A DNA stretch of 64,000 nt from AP-15 sp963787425 (lineage in GTDB: Bacteria; Pseudomonadota; Alphaproteobacteria; ATCC43930; CGMCC-115725): positions 115,431 through 179,430 of the forward strand of contig CAWBCV010000015.1 in assembly GCA_963787425.1 (NCBI GenBank), in the 5' to 3' direction. The position numbers were made by a program, and so were the translations under genes. Shown here one piece after another: positions 9,237 to 20,192 of the stretch. The notes under the pieces are model-generated. The model was given only the letters and a program-made list of their open reading frames with translations. It was not told the origin of the DNA and did no database searches. Every line of letters begins with the position of its first letter. Position 1 is the first letter of the stretch.

Positions 9237-9353
9237 CGTCGCTCGCGAACGCCATAATTCGCCCGGCGGCGCTCGACGGTGCTGCCGATGGACACGACAC
9301 CGCTCAGGTGCAACGCTGTTTTCGCCGGGGTATCGAATTCGGGAGGAGAGGCA

Positions 9354-10157
9354 ATGAACCGTCTCGACGGCAAGATCGCGCTGATTTCCGGAGCGGCGCG
9401 GGGGATTGGCGCCGAAACCGCTCGGCTGATGGGCGAAGCCGGCGCCAAGGTCGCGATCGGCGATGTTCTCGACGAGCTCGGGCGCGATACCGTGCGGGCA
9501 ATCGAGAGTTCCGGCGGCGAGGCGATGTACACTCGTCTCGACGTTACCCGGGAGGAGGATTGGAGCGCGGCCATTGCCGCCGTTACCGACCGTTTCGGCG
9601 GCCTCGACATCCTCGTCAACAACGCCGGCATCTTTCTTGGTGTGAGCCTGGAAGAGGCGACACTTGCCGATTGGCATCGGCTCTGTGGCGTGAATTTGAC
9701 CGGGGTTTTCCTTGGCACGAAACAGTCAGTGCCGGCGTTGCGCGATAGGGGACAGCGCAGCGCGCACGGCAGCGCCATTGTCAATTTGGCTTCCGTGGCC
9801 GGTCTTGTCGGCTCGTCGAACGATCCGCTCTATTCGATGACCAAGGGCGGGGTTACGTTGTTCACCAAGTCGGCGGCGCTCGAATTCGCCCGGAAGGGCT
9901 ACCGGATCCGCGTCAACTCGATTCACCCGGGCACTATCGACACCGATATGGGCGATCAGGTCCTTGCGATACGCGCACGCAATCTGGGCACAAACGACCT
10001 CGAACCGGCCCGCCAGCAGACGCTGAAGCGCATCCCGATCGGCCGCATGGGAACGGTGACCGACATCGCCAAGGGCATCGTTTTTCTCGCCTCGGACGAT
10101 GCCGGCTTCATGACCGGCGCCGGCCTCGTCGTCGACGGCGGCATCACCGCGCAATGA
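9354..10157 (+). CDS. Short-chain dehydrogenase/reductase (SDR)
   Basis: Classical NAD(P)-dependent SDR, 267 aa. The cofactor motif 'SGAARGIG' is at 12-19 and NNAG at 89-92. The catalytic residues are Ser147, Tyr160 and Lys164 in 'YSMTK'. The C-terminal 'VDGGITAQ' ending is typical. The ATG at 9354 is chosen because GGGAGGAGAG lies 4-12 bases upstream; an earlier in-frame ATG lacks such a site. The substrate is unknown. It is convergent with the serine hydrolase gene, 22 bp apart. Confidence 0.9.
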   Translation: MNRLDGKIALISGAARGIGAETARLMGEAGAKVAIGDVLDELGRDTVRAIESSGGEAMYTRLDVTREEDWSAAIAAVTDRFGGLDILVNNAGIFLGVSLEEATLADWHRLCGVNLTGVFLGTKQSVPALRDRGQRSAHGSAIVNLASVAGLVGSSNDPLYSMTKGGVTLFTKSAALEFARKGYRIRVNSIHPGTIDTDMGDQVLAIRARNLGTNDLEPARQQTLKRIPIGRMGTVTDIAKGIVFLASDDAGFMTGAGLVVDGGITAQ

Positions 10158-10179
10158 TCTGCAAGAGCGTCGTGATGGT

Positions 10180-11580
10180 TTAGCCGCCATAGCGTGCCTT
10201 GAGCTCGGCGGCGGCTTCGGCCTCCGGAACGAGGCGAGTTCCGCCGAACCAGACCTCGCCGACTGTGCCGTCCGACCTGCGCACGCGCCGGACGCTCTCG
10301 CCGTAGCGGGCGGTGCCGGCAGCAGCGGTGAAGCGGCCATTGTCTTTGTCGGAAACCGAAATCTCGCTCGCTTCCGCAAAGGGATTTGGCAAGGACGGCA
10401 CCGCAACAATGATCGTCTGGCCCATCGGCACAAGGTCGACGGCTCCCCAGAGGGTCCACCATCTCCCGGTCCAGTCGCGAACCTCGCCTTTCGGCGCGCC
10501 GTACTTTGCGAAAGTCGCCAGGATGTTCAGTATGCCGTCGACCCACTGATCGGCCGGACCGTCCACCGCATTGACGAGGAGTGAAACAGCGAGAGAATGG
10601 TCGGGCAGTATAGCGGTGCGGCTGGCGAAGCCCTGAAACGCGCCGCCATGGCCGAGCCACGCCCACTCCGCAGTCTTGCCGCTGGAGACACCGAGCCCGT
10701 AATAGCGCTCGATATTGGTGTGCGGATAGCGCCACTGCGGACGCACCATCTCGCGCCGGCTGGCGGCCGCCAGCACGCTCTCCCCGGCGGCGGGATCGAG
10801 CTGCGCGAAAAAACGCGCGAGGTCCCGTCCAGTGCTGACAAACCCGGTCGCCGGCGCCAGCGCATTGGTCGGATTGTCCCCTGGGATCACGACGCGCCGG
10901 CCGAGCGGCAATTTGCTGCTGTGGCCGCGCGCAGTCGGCACCGCGGCGGCGAGCGGCATGTCCGGTTCGGTTTCGTCGAGCCCGGCTGGCTGGATGATTG
11001 CGCGCCTTATCCAGTCGCGGTACGGAGACCCGGTCACCGCTTCGATGACGAGACCGATAAGTCCGAAGGCGTGGTTCGAATACTTGAAGCGGGTATTGGC
11101 GTCGATCGTCGGGGCCGCAGCCAAATCGGCGCGCAGCTCTGTTTCGTCAAGGAACGGGCGGGCGTCGCGCCACTGGCCACTGTCGGTCCCATCGCGGATG
11201 ATGCCAGCGCTGTGCGACAGCAGCTGCGCGAGCGTCGCCTCGGCGATCGCCGGGTGGAGGCCATCGACGTATTGCCCAGCGTTGTCGTCGAGCGAGAGTT
11301 TACGCTGTTCGCGCAGCTTCAGAATCCCGGCGGCGCTGAACGTCTTCGAATGCGATGCCACGCGGAAGCGGTGGCGCGGCGTCAGCGGTACCCGGTCGAC
11401 GATGTCGGCATGACCAAAGGCCCGCTCGAAGACCACCCGGCCGTCATGGACGAGCGCCAGCACGCAGCCCGGCTGCTCGGTTTCGCGCATCTGGTATTCG
11501 AGCCACTGCGGGATGTAGTCGAGCGCAGGGGCCAGCCAATCATCCCTGTGGCTTGCCGATTTGCCGGGGTTGGTCACCAT
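10180..11580 (-). CDS. Serine hydrolase, class C beta-lactamase family
   Basis: 466-aa protein with a class C beta-lactamase/esterase domain. The SxxK nucleophile motif is Ser76-His-Ser-Lys79 and a 'YSN' triad element follows in 'FKYSNHAFGL'. A distal 'GHGGAFQGF' block corresponds to the third motif. No signal peptide is seen, so it is more likely an intracellular esterase or peptidase than an exported beta-lactamase. The C-terminal ~110 residues are an additional beta-rich region. The start at ATG 11580 overlaps the stop of the upstream LLM gene by 7 bases, indicating an operon. Confidence 0.85.
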   Translation of the reverse strand: MVTNPGKSASHRDDWLAPALDYIPQWLEYQMRETEQPGCVLALVHDGRVVFERAFGHADIVDRVPLTPRHRFRVASHSKTFSAAGILKLREQRKLSLDDNAGQYVDGLHPAIAEATLAQLLSHSAGIIRDGTDSGQWRDARPFLDETELRADLAAAPTIDANTRFKYSNHAFGLIGLVIEAVTGSPYRDWIRRAIIQPAGLDETEPDMPLAAAVPTARGHSSKLPLGRRVVIPGDNPTNALAPATGFVSTGRDLARFFAQLDPAAGESVLAAASRREMVRPQWRYPHTNIERYYGLGVSSGKTAEWAWLGHGGAFQGFASRTAILPDHSLAVSLLVNAVDGPADQWVDGILNILATFAKYGAPKGEVRDWTGRWWTLWGAVDLVPMGQTIIVAVPSLPNPFAEASEISVSDKDNGRFTAAAGTARYGESVRRVRRSDGTVGEVWFGGTRLVPEAEAAAELKARYGG

Positions 11581-12773
11581 GCCTCGCGCCCGCGCGGCGG
11601 CCGGCTCGGAGCGGCAGCGGCGGCGCGTTGCTCGGCTTCGTGCTTGTCGAACATCGCGCGGGCCGCGGCGCTGCGCTTTTCGCTGAGCTCGTCGCGGTGC
11701 TCGGTGCACCAGTCATAGGATTCGATGCGCGGCCGATTATCGCGATTGAAATGCGGCATCACGTAGCGCGCATAGAGCTCGTAAGAGCGCTTGGTTTCCT
11801 CCCAATCGGCCCAGTTGTGAGCCTGTTGCAGAAAGACGCCGAACTCGCCCTGCTTCTCCTGCAGCCGCTCGATCAGTGCGATTGCGTCATCCGGCGTGCC
11901 GACCACGCCGTACTTGTTCTCGACGAACCATTCGAGCGGGTCATCGCCGGCCGGCACGACGAAGCGCCGCTGATTGTTATTGAGGTAATTGAGGTACCGT
12001 TCGAATCCGAAGCGGGCATTGGCAAAGGCCCTCTCGCGGGTTTCGGCGATGTGCATCGGCCCTACGAGGCGCAGCCTCGACGGGTCCATCGTCCGGCCAT
12101 GCTCGGCCGCGATGTCACAGGCGATCTGCCAATTGCTCGCCAATGCGTCGTAGCCGAACGGGTTGGTGGCGGCGACGCAAATCATACTGAGATCGTACTT
12201 GCCGGCGAGCCGGCCGCCGGAGGGGGTCACCGCACTCACCACTGCCATTTCGGGATGCGGCTTGGTGTAGGGCGGCAGGTGCAGCCGCGCATTGACCAAT
12301 GTGTACCAGTCGGTCCTTTCGGTGACGGTCTCGTCGCGAAACAGGCGCAAGATCACGTCGATCCCTTCGGCCATGCGGTCGCGCTGAGTCATCGGGTCGA
12401 TCCCCAACATCAGCGCGTCGGAGGCGAGAAGCCCCGGTCCGGCGCCGAACATGACCCGCCCGCGCGTGTGATGGTCGAGCTGCACGATACGGTCGGCCAC
12501 CATCAGCGGGTTGTGGTAGGGCAATGAGATGACGCCGGTGCCGAAGCGGATGAATTTGGTGCGCTCGGCGGCGATCGCGATGAAGATCTCGGGCGAGCTG
12601 ATGATCTCGAACCCGGCCGAATGGTGCTCGCCGATCCAGGCTTCGTGAAAGCCGAGGCGGTCGAGCCAGACCATCAATTCGAGGTCGCGGTCGAGACAAG
12701 CTGTCGGGTTCTCCTCCATCGGGTGGAACGGCGGCAGAAAAATGCCGTGCCGGAGGGTAATCTGGCTCATCAA
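11574..12773 (-). CDS. LLM-class flavin-dependent oxidoreductase
   Basis: 399-aa bacterial luciferase-like monooxygenase. 'HGIFLPPFHP', 'GFHEAWIGEHHSAG' (about residues 41-54) and 'GRVMFGAGPGLLASDA' (about 105-120) are characteristic of flavin-utilising monooxygenases. It probably uses reduced FMN or F420 with a small organic substrate, which cannot be named. It is the first gene of a pair with the serine hydrolase and is divergent from the RidA gene across 53 bp. Confidence 0.88.
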   Translation of the reverse strand: MMSQITLRHGIFLPPFHPMEENPTACLDRDLELMVWLDRLGFHEAWIGEHHSAGFEIISSPEIFIAIAAERTKFIRFGTGVISLPYHNPLMVADRIVQLDHHTRGRVMFGAGPGLLASDALMLGIDPMTQRDRMAEGIDVILRLFRDETVTERTDWYTLVNARLHLPPYTKPHPEMAVVSAVTPSGGRLAGKYDLSMICVAATNPFGYDALASNWQIACDIAAEHGRTMDPSRLRLVGPMHIAETRERAFANARFGFERYLNYLNNNQRRFVVPAGDDPLEWFVENKYGVVGTPDDAIALIERLQEKQGEFGVFLQQAHNWADWEETKRSYELYARYVMPHFNRDNRPRIESYDWCTEHRDELSEKRSAAARAMFDKHEAEQRAAAAAPSRPPRGREAW

Positions 12774-12826
12774 CGCCTCGCTCTCCGCGTATCATCGAGA
12801 TCCGCATTATACGGAAAGGGGACGCA

Positions 12827-13243
12827 ATGGCGATCAAGCGCGAAAAGATCCAGCCGCAGGGCATCCATGTCCGGATGATGGCCGGCCAGCCGGCCTACAG
12901 CCAAGTCGTGACGGTCAGCGGCACCGGGCGGCAGATCTTTGTCGCCGGGCAACTAGCCCGCGACCCACAAGGCAATTGCGTCGGCAAGGGCGACATGCGC
13001 GCGCAGATCCAGCAGGTCGGCGAGAATATCAAGGCTTGTCTCGAGGCGGCCGGCGCCACCCTCGCCGACATCGTGAAGACGAATACCTACGTCACCGATT
13101 TCGAGGAATTCTCGAAGCACGGCGACATGCGGATGCGCTATTTCGGGTCGGCAACCCCGACCAGCACGACGGTCGAGATCCGCCGCCTCGCCGGCCCCGA
13201 CTTCATGATCGAGATCGAGGCGATCGCCTTCGTCGATAACTAA
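12827..13243 (+). CDS. RidA/YjgF family protein
   Basis: 138-aa protein of the RidA (YjgF/YER057c/UK114) family, which hydrolyses reactive enamine/imine intermediates or has related roles. The family pattern is present: 'GTGRQIFVAGQLARD', 'QIQQVGENIKACLEAAGATL' and the C-terminal 'IEIEAIAFV'. The arginine usually seen in the deamination site near residue 105 appears to be replaced by other residues in 'PTSTTVEIRRLAG', so the canonical imine deaminase activity is uncertain. Start ATG 12827 follows AAAGGGGA. Confidence 0.88.
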   Translation: MAIKREKIQPQGIHVRMMAGQPAYSQVVTVSGTGRQIFVAGQLARDPQGNCVGKGDMRAQIQQVGENIKACLEAAGATLADIVKTNTYVTDFEEFSKHGDMRMRYFGSATPTSTTVEIRRLAGPDFMIEIEAIAFVDN

Positions 13244-13249
13244 GGTTTA

Positions 13250-13360
13250 CCCCTCACCCCAACCCTCTCCCCGCAAGCGGGGCGAGGGAGTGGACGTAAA
13301 AACTCCCCGCCCCGCTCTAGCGCGGAAAGGGAGGGGCCCGCGAAGCGGCAGGGTGAGGGG
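13250..13360. repeat. Extragenic inverted repeat between convergent genes
   Basis: A 111-bp element between the RidA and rhodanese genes. Its outer arms CCCCTCACCC (13250-13259) and GGGTGAGGGG (13351-13360) are exact reverse complements. Inside lie further GC hairpins such as CTCCCCGC...GCGGGGCGAG. The word composition is that of dispersed intergenic repeats common in alphaproteobacteria. Placed between convergent genes, it can serve as a two-way terminator. Confidence 0.75.
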
Positions 13361-13364
13361 CAAT

Positions 13365-13745
13365 CTATGCGGGCTCTGTATCGAGACCGGCGTCGGCCAG
13401 TTCCTTGAAGCCGCCAGCATTATAGACGGATTGGTAGCCGAGGTCCTTCAACATCTTGCCGCTCAATGCGGCGCGGCCGCCCGACCCGCAATAGATCAGG
13501 ATGGTCCGGTCCTTCTGAAAATCCGGATTGCGATTGGGGCTTTCCGGATCGGCGCGAAATTCGAGCATACCACGCGACACGTTGACGGCGCCTTTGAGCT
13601 TGCCGCCGGAAGTCAGCTCGGGTCCATCGCGAACATCGACGATCAGAACATTCTTCTTGCCGATCATGTCGCGAACCTCGGCCGGGTTCAGGCGGGGCAC
13701 CGCGGCGTTGGCCTCGGCCAACATTTCCCTGACGCTGGATGGCAT
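13365..13745 (-). CDS. Rhodanese-like domain protein
   Basis: Single-domain rhodanese, 126 aa from ATG 13745. The active-site loop 'CGSGGRA' places the catalytic Cys at residue 86. 'VLIVDVRDGPEL' (33-44) and 'KGAVNVSRG' (51-59) are the usual preceding motifs. It probably carries persulfide sulfur in the cytoplasm; the partner is unknown. AGAGAGGACAG lies just upstream of the chosen start. A longer in-frame start at 13799 lacks support. Confidence 0.88.
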   Translation of the reverse strand: MPSSVREMLAEANAAVPRLNPAEVRDMIGKKNVLIVDVRDGPELTSGGKLKGAVNVSRGMLEFRADPESPNRNPDFQKDRTILIYCGSGGRAALSGKMLKDLGYQSVYNAGGFKELADAGLDTEPA

Positions 13746-13804
13746 GGCCTGTCCTCTCTGGATGTGTGGGGGTGATGCTAACGCAGGCGAATGCATCAAA
13801 AGTC

Positions 13805-13860
13805 ATCATTAATGATTCTGTCATAGTTAATTCACGGATGCGTCACAGCCGACCCCTAAT
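13805..13860 (+). promoter_or_regulatory. Candidate PhoB (Pho box) promoter of the phosphoesterase gene
   Basis: Three heptamers repeat with exact 11-bp spacing: CTGTCAT (13818-13824), AATTCAC (13829-13835) and GCGTCAC (13840-13846). The first matches the Pho half-site fully; the others share TCAC and GTCAC ends with the CTGTCAY consensus. A -10-like CTAATT follows 9 bp later (about 13856), the geometry of E. coli phoA. A perfect 12-bp palindrome, ATCATTAATGAT, lies at 13805-13816. The downstream gene is a secreted phosphoesterase, which fits phosphate-starvation control. No experiment supports it. Confidence 0.55.
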
Positions 13861-13898
13861 TTCGCCGCGCTTCAAACACAATCGACCTAGGGGACGAG

Positions 13899-15864
13899 AT
13901 GGTATCGAATTCTGCCCGCCGGCGCGCGCGCCGCCGCGTCGCTGTTCTGTCCGCCGTCGCATTAAGCGGCGTGGTGGCCGCCATGCCGGTTTATAGCGCC
14001 GATCCGGACACCGCGACCGACCAGCTGAAAACCACGACGCCGATCAAACACGTCATTGTCGTGATCGGCGAAAACCGTAGTTTCGATCACGTTTACGGCA
14101 CTTACGTCCCAAAGAGCGATGATTCGATCCTGAACCTGTTGTCGGAGCGGATCGTCCGCGGGACCGGCTCGCCCGGGCCAAATTTCGCCGCGGCGAAGCA
14201 GTTCAGCACCTCGGGCCAATCGAGTTACTTCATCGGCGTCAACACGGAGAGCAAGACCCCCTACACAACCCTGCCCGCTCCGACGCTCGGTGGCGCACCC
14301 AACAAGCCGAGCATGACGTCGCCGCCGTTCACCGGTTTCACCGATGCGCAATTGGCGGCGATCGAGCCTTCTTTGGAACCAAACGATCTTTTTCTGCTGA
14401 CGACTGGGGCTACTGGTGCCGCGGTGACCAGCGGCGCGCCCGATACCCGCATTGCAAACTATGCCACCTTGCCGAATGGGCCGTTTCAGCTGACGGGCAC
14501 CCATCTCCCCTATGATTCCTATACCGGCGATACCGCTCACCGGTTCTATCAGATGTGGCAGCAATCAGACTGCAGCATTCATAACGCCACCGAGGACAAT
14601 CCGACCGGCTGCCTCAACGACCTCTACCCGTTTGTGATGACCACCTATGGCGGCCCCACCGCAGACCACGGCGGCGGCAGCTCCATGGCGTTCTACAATA
14701 TGCAGGACGAGGATGCGCCACTGTTGAAGAAGCTGGCGGACGAATACACGATCAGCGACAACTACCACCAACCGGGGATGGGCGGCACCGGGATCCAGCA
14801 CGTCTTTCTCGGCACTGGCGACGACGTCTTCTGGAGCGACGGCAACGGCAATCCGACAACGCCACCGACCTCGCAAATCGCCAACCCCAATCCCCAGCCC
14901 AATACCAACAACCAATACGCCGTGGATGGGCGGTTCAGTAACTGCTCCGACGTGTTCAATGCCGCGGGAGTATTGCCGATCGCGCGCTATCTCGATTCCC
15001 TGCCGTATGCAGCGCAGGCGAATTGCGATGCCGGCCATTATTACATGCTGAACAACACCAATCCGGGCTATCTGCCCAATGGCACAGTCGATGCCAACGG
15101 CATTATGTCGGGCGGCTCCATTCCGCCGAGCAGTGTCCGCACAATCGGTGATGCGCTCAATGACAAGAGCATCTCCTGGGCCTATTACGGGGGTGCCTAC
15201 AACGCCGCCGTCAATCTCGCCAACGGCTCGACCAACCCGGTCGATGCGATCGGCGCGACCTATTGCAACATCTGCAATTTCGAGTCCTATGCCTCATCTA
15301 TCATGGGAGATCCGACGCAGCGAACGGCGCACATCAAGGACGCCACGGATTTCTACGCGGCGGTCAGCAACGACACGTTGCCGGCCGTGTCCTTCATCAA
15401 ACCCGATGGACTGCTCGATGGCCATCCGGCCAGCTCTAAGCTCGGCCTGTTTGAGGGGATGCTGCAGAAGATTTTGAATACCCTCGATAGCAATCCAGAA
15501 CTGAAGGCGGAAACGGCGGTCTTCATCACCTTTGACGAAGGCGGCGGGTATTACGACAGCGGGTTCATTCAGCCTTTGGACTTCTTCGGCGACGGACCGC
15601 GCATTCCATTGGTGGTGGTGTCGCCGTATTCGAAGGGCGCGCATGTCGTGCACAGCTACAACGACCACGTCTCGATCCTGAAATTCATCGAGCGCAACTG
15701 GGGCCTGCTGCCGTTGACGGGTCGCAGCCGCGACAATCTCCCGAACCCCCGCGCCGATCAAGGACAATCCCTATGTGCCGCTGAACAGCCCGGCCATCGG
15801 CGATCTGTTCGACATGTTCGATTTCGGCCGCAAAGCCGATAACGGCGGCGACAAACGCGGCTGA
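13899..15864 (+). CDS. Secreted phosphoesterase (phospholipase C/acid phosphatase family), frameshift near the C-terminus
   Basis: Exported alkaline-phosphatase-superfamily phosphoesterase (PF04185-like). The signal peptide is Arg-rich followed by a hydrophobic core and ends near 'PVYSADP' (residue 33). The metal/nucleophile region 'GENRSFDH' lies at about 57-64. The C-terminal half has 'KPDGLLDGHPASSK', 'FDEGGGYYDSG' and 'YNDHVSILKFIERNW', all conserved in this family. After 'DNLPNP' the frame shifts. Removing one C from the run at 15747-15751 restores 'DNPYVPLNSPAIGDLFDMF' and a stop at 15864. That ending matches the tail of the downstream paralogue. Likely releases phosphate from organic esters in the periplasm. 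Confidence 0.85.
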
Positions 15865-15946
15865 TCGACACTGCCCTCAGTTGCGCACGATCACGATCGC
15901 GCGCCGCCGGCACCTTTAGCAAGCAAACCCAATCGGAGAGAGGATC

Positions 15947-17999
15947 ATGCGAACGCAACACCTGCGCAAATATAAGCTGTTATGTGGCGTCGCCATGTGT
16001 GCAATGTTCATCAACAGCATGGCGCCGATTGCGGCTGTCGCTGCGGGTGCCGAGCCGAGCGGCAGCAATGACGGCAACACGACGACGCCGATCAAGCACG
16101 TCATCGTGATCATCGGCGAGAACCGCACCTTTGACCACCTGTTCGCGACCTATCAGCCGGTCAAAAAAGGCGAGACCGTGTTGAACCTGCTGTCGGAGGG
16201 CATCGTCAATGCCGACGGCACGCCGGGACCGAACTATACGACTGCTACCCAGTACCAGGCGATGGACACGGCGTCCGATCAGAAGGTATATCTGCAGAAC
16301 CCGCCCAAGACTGGCCCATACAGCTACCTTGCCGCCGCCGTTGGCCGGCGGCGGATATACGAACAGCTCCGCCATTCTCGACAGTCGCCGAGGCTCAGAC
16401 CTATGAGAACGGGCTGCCCTCGGGTTATTACAAATATCTGACGACGGGCGCGGTTCCCGGCGTACCTCCTTGGCAAGCCGGACATGCGGATCTACTACGA
16501 TGGCAACAACGTCAACAACCTTCCGCCGGGCCCGTACCAGCTGACCAATAGCAGCAATCCGACTGGTCCGCTCCTGACCTATGACGATTACGCCGAAAGC
16601 CCGGTGCATCGCTTCTACCAGATGTGGCAGCAGCTCGACTGCATCGCTTCTGCAGGGTCTGCACTGCAATGATCTCTTCCCGTGGGTCGAAGCGACGGTC
16701 GGCGCGGGCAGCAACGGCCTGCCGCCGCCGGCGAACTTCACCTATAAAGAGGGCGCCACGGCGATGGGCTTCTACAACGTCCAGCAAGGCGACGTGCCCT
16801 ATTTCAAGACGCTCGCCGACACCTATTCGATGAGCGACAATTTTCATCAATCGGTGGAAGGCGGCACTGGCGCCAACCACATCATGCTCGGTACCGGCGA
16901 CGCGATCTGGTTCAGCGACAGCAACGGCAATCCATTAACGCCGCCGCACAATATGATGGTCGCCTCGGGGAGCCCGAACGCCGGGATCGTCGACGAGGTC
17001 GAAAATCCGAACCCGCTGACCGGCACCAACAACTGGTACACCGAGGACGGCTATGGCGGCGGCTCCTACGGCAAGCCGTCTTACGGCGGCGGCAGCTACA
17101 CGGAATGCGCGGACACTTCGCAGCCGGTTGTCCAGTCAATAGTGAACTATCTGAACTCGGTGCACGTAAATTCCAATTGCCAGCCCGGGTATTTTTACCT
17201 GCTCAACAACTACAATCCTGGTTATTACGGTGACGGCACCAGCGCCTACGCCGATATCAGCAATCCCCTAAACACGGTATTCACCATTCCGCCATCGAGC
17301 GTGCCAAACATCGGCGATGCTCTTTTGAAGAAGAATATCTCGTTCGCCTATTTCGGCGACCAGTTCAACGCCTACCTCGCCAATCCGTATAACAATTACG
17401 TCACCCCGGACAATACCTACTGCAACATCTGTAACTTCTTCCAGTACTCGACCTCGATCATGACCAACCCGGCAGTGCGGAAGATGGCGCTGCAAGACAC
17501 GACCGACCTTTACGCCGACCTGATGAGCTGCACCACGAACAGCTGCAACTTGCCGGCGGTGTCGTTCGTCAAGCCCGACGGCTATCTCGACGGCCACCCG
17601 GCTTCGTCGAAGGTCGATCTGCTTGAAGGCTTTGTCAAAAAGATCGTCGATATGACAAAAGCAAACGGCACCCTCTGGGCCAACACGGCGATCTTCATTA
17701 CTATGGATGAAGGCGGCGGATACTATGATTCGGGTTATGTGCAGCCGCTCGATTATTTCGGCGACGGGACGCGCATCCCGATGATCGCGGTGTCGAAATA
17801 CAGCAAGGGCGGTCGCATCTCGCACACCTACAACGACCACGTCTCGGTATTGAAATTTATCGAGGCGAACTGGGGTGTTCCGCCAATCACCAAGCGCAGC
17901 CGCGACAATCTGCCGAACCCGACCAGCGGAGCTGACCCCTACATTCCGACGAATGGGCCGGCGATCGGCGATCTGATGGACCTGTTCAACTTCCAATAA
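15947..17999 (+). pseudogene. Second phosphoesterase (PLC/acid phosphatase) paralogue, multiply frameshifted
   Basis: Tandem paralogue of the preceding gene. It shares an N-terminal signal (ending near 'AAVAAGAEP'), 'TTTPIKHVIVIIGENRTFDH', 'KPDGYLDGHPASSK' and 'MDEGGGYYDSGYV'. Between about 16330 and 16680 the coding frame changes at least four times. Fragments such as 'PPPLAGGGYTNSSA', 'YENGLPSGYYKYL', 'YYDGNNVNNLPPG' and 'CNDLFPWVEATVGAG' appear in successive different frames. The downstream 1.3 kb is intact and ends 'GDLMDLFNFQ'. It is either a decaying duplicate or a stretch of poor sequence; the 3' part alone lacks the signal and active-site start. Confidence 0.78.
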
Positions 18000-18007
18000 G
18001 GTGGTGG

Positions 18008-18038
18008 GAGCCGGTCTCTACCGAGACCGGCTCTTTTT
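18008..18038 (+). terminator. Rho-independent terminator after the phosphoesterase pair
   Basis: A perfect 11-bp stem, GAGCCGGTCTC (18008-18018) with GAGACCGGCTC (18023-18033), closes a TACC loop and is followed by TTTTT. It starts 9 bp after the stop at 17999 and also separates the convergent CoA-transferase gene. Confidence 0.95.
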
Positions 18039-18045
18039 CTGATCC

Positions 18046-19247
<1,202 letters not shown>

Positions 19248-19251
<4 letters not shown>

Positions 19252-20102
19252 GCCACCAAGCGATATGCATCACCGTCGCGCACGACATGGCCGGCCGTGC
19301 AGCCGGCGAAATGTGTGCCGATGACGAGGATCGGAGTATCGGCGAGGCTGGTCAACATGCGGTCGCGCGTCAGCCGCGCCACGGCGGGGTCGCTGTCCGC
19401 GCTCGAAGACCACTCCGGATAGGCGATCTGGCAAGGGTGATGCATGAAATCGCCGGTGATCAGCGCTTCCTCGCCCTGCGAGGCGATCCGCACACTGACG
19501 TGGCCGGGGGTATGGCCCAAGGTCGGGACGAGGCTGACCTCGTCACAGATCCGGTGATCGGTCTCGACAAGGTCGATGAGTCCCGCATTCCAGACCGGCG
19601 TCACGGAGTCGGCGAGCACCGCTGCCATGTCCTCGCGTTCGTCCCGGCTCGTCCAATGCGCGTACTCGACGCGGCCCATCAGATACCGCGCACTGGGGAA
19701 TGTTGGGACCCAGCCGCGGTCGGTCAGCATCGTATTCCACCCGACGTGATCGACATGAAGATGCGTGCAAACGACCGTCTCGATCGTCTCGCGTGGATAG
19801 CCCGCCGCCGCCAGATCGGCCAGGAAGCTCGTCTGGAGCCTGTTCCAGGTCGGGATGCGCCGGTTCTCCTTGTCGTTGCCGAGGCAGGTATCGACGAGGA
19901 TGCGCCGTCTCGGCGTTTCGAGGACGAGCGCGTGAATGCTCATTTTCAGGCGCCCGAGCGCGTCGGCGAAATCGGGCTGCAGCCAGCCGATCGGCAAGAC
20001 CGCTTCGCGAGTTGCTTGCGGCAGGATGAACCGGCTCCCGCCGGTCACCTCCAGCTCGAGAATCTTGGTGACCGTGACCTCGCCGATTTGCCACTTCATC
20101 AT
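19248..20102 (-). CDS. MBL-fold metallo-hydrolase
   Basis: 284-aa metallo-beta-lactamase-fold hydrolase. The metal motif 'HLHVDH' lies near residues 113-118, with further ligands in 'GHTPGHVS', 'ITGDFMHHP' and the C-terminal 'GTHFAGC'. It resembles quorum-quenching lactonase-like or thioesterase-like members, but the substrate is unknown. It overlaps the downstream CoA-transferase gene by 4 bases and is divergent from the SMP-30 gene across 90 bp. Confidence 0.85.
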
Positions 20103-20192
20103 TGCTTTTCTCCAGCTTTGGCGGAGGAAAAATAGACAGGTCGGCGGCTCCAGGAGTAGCCTTCTGAAACGCGTGGGATAGGGAGGACGAGG

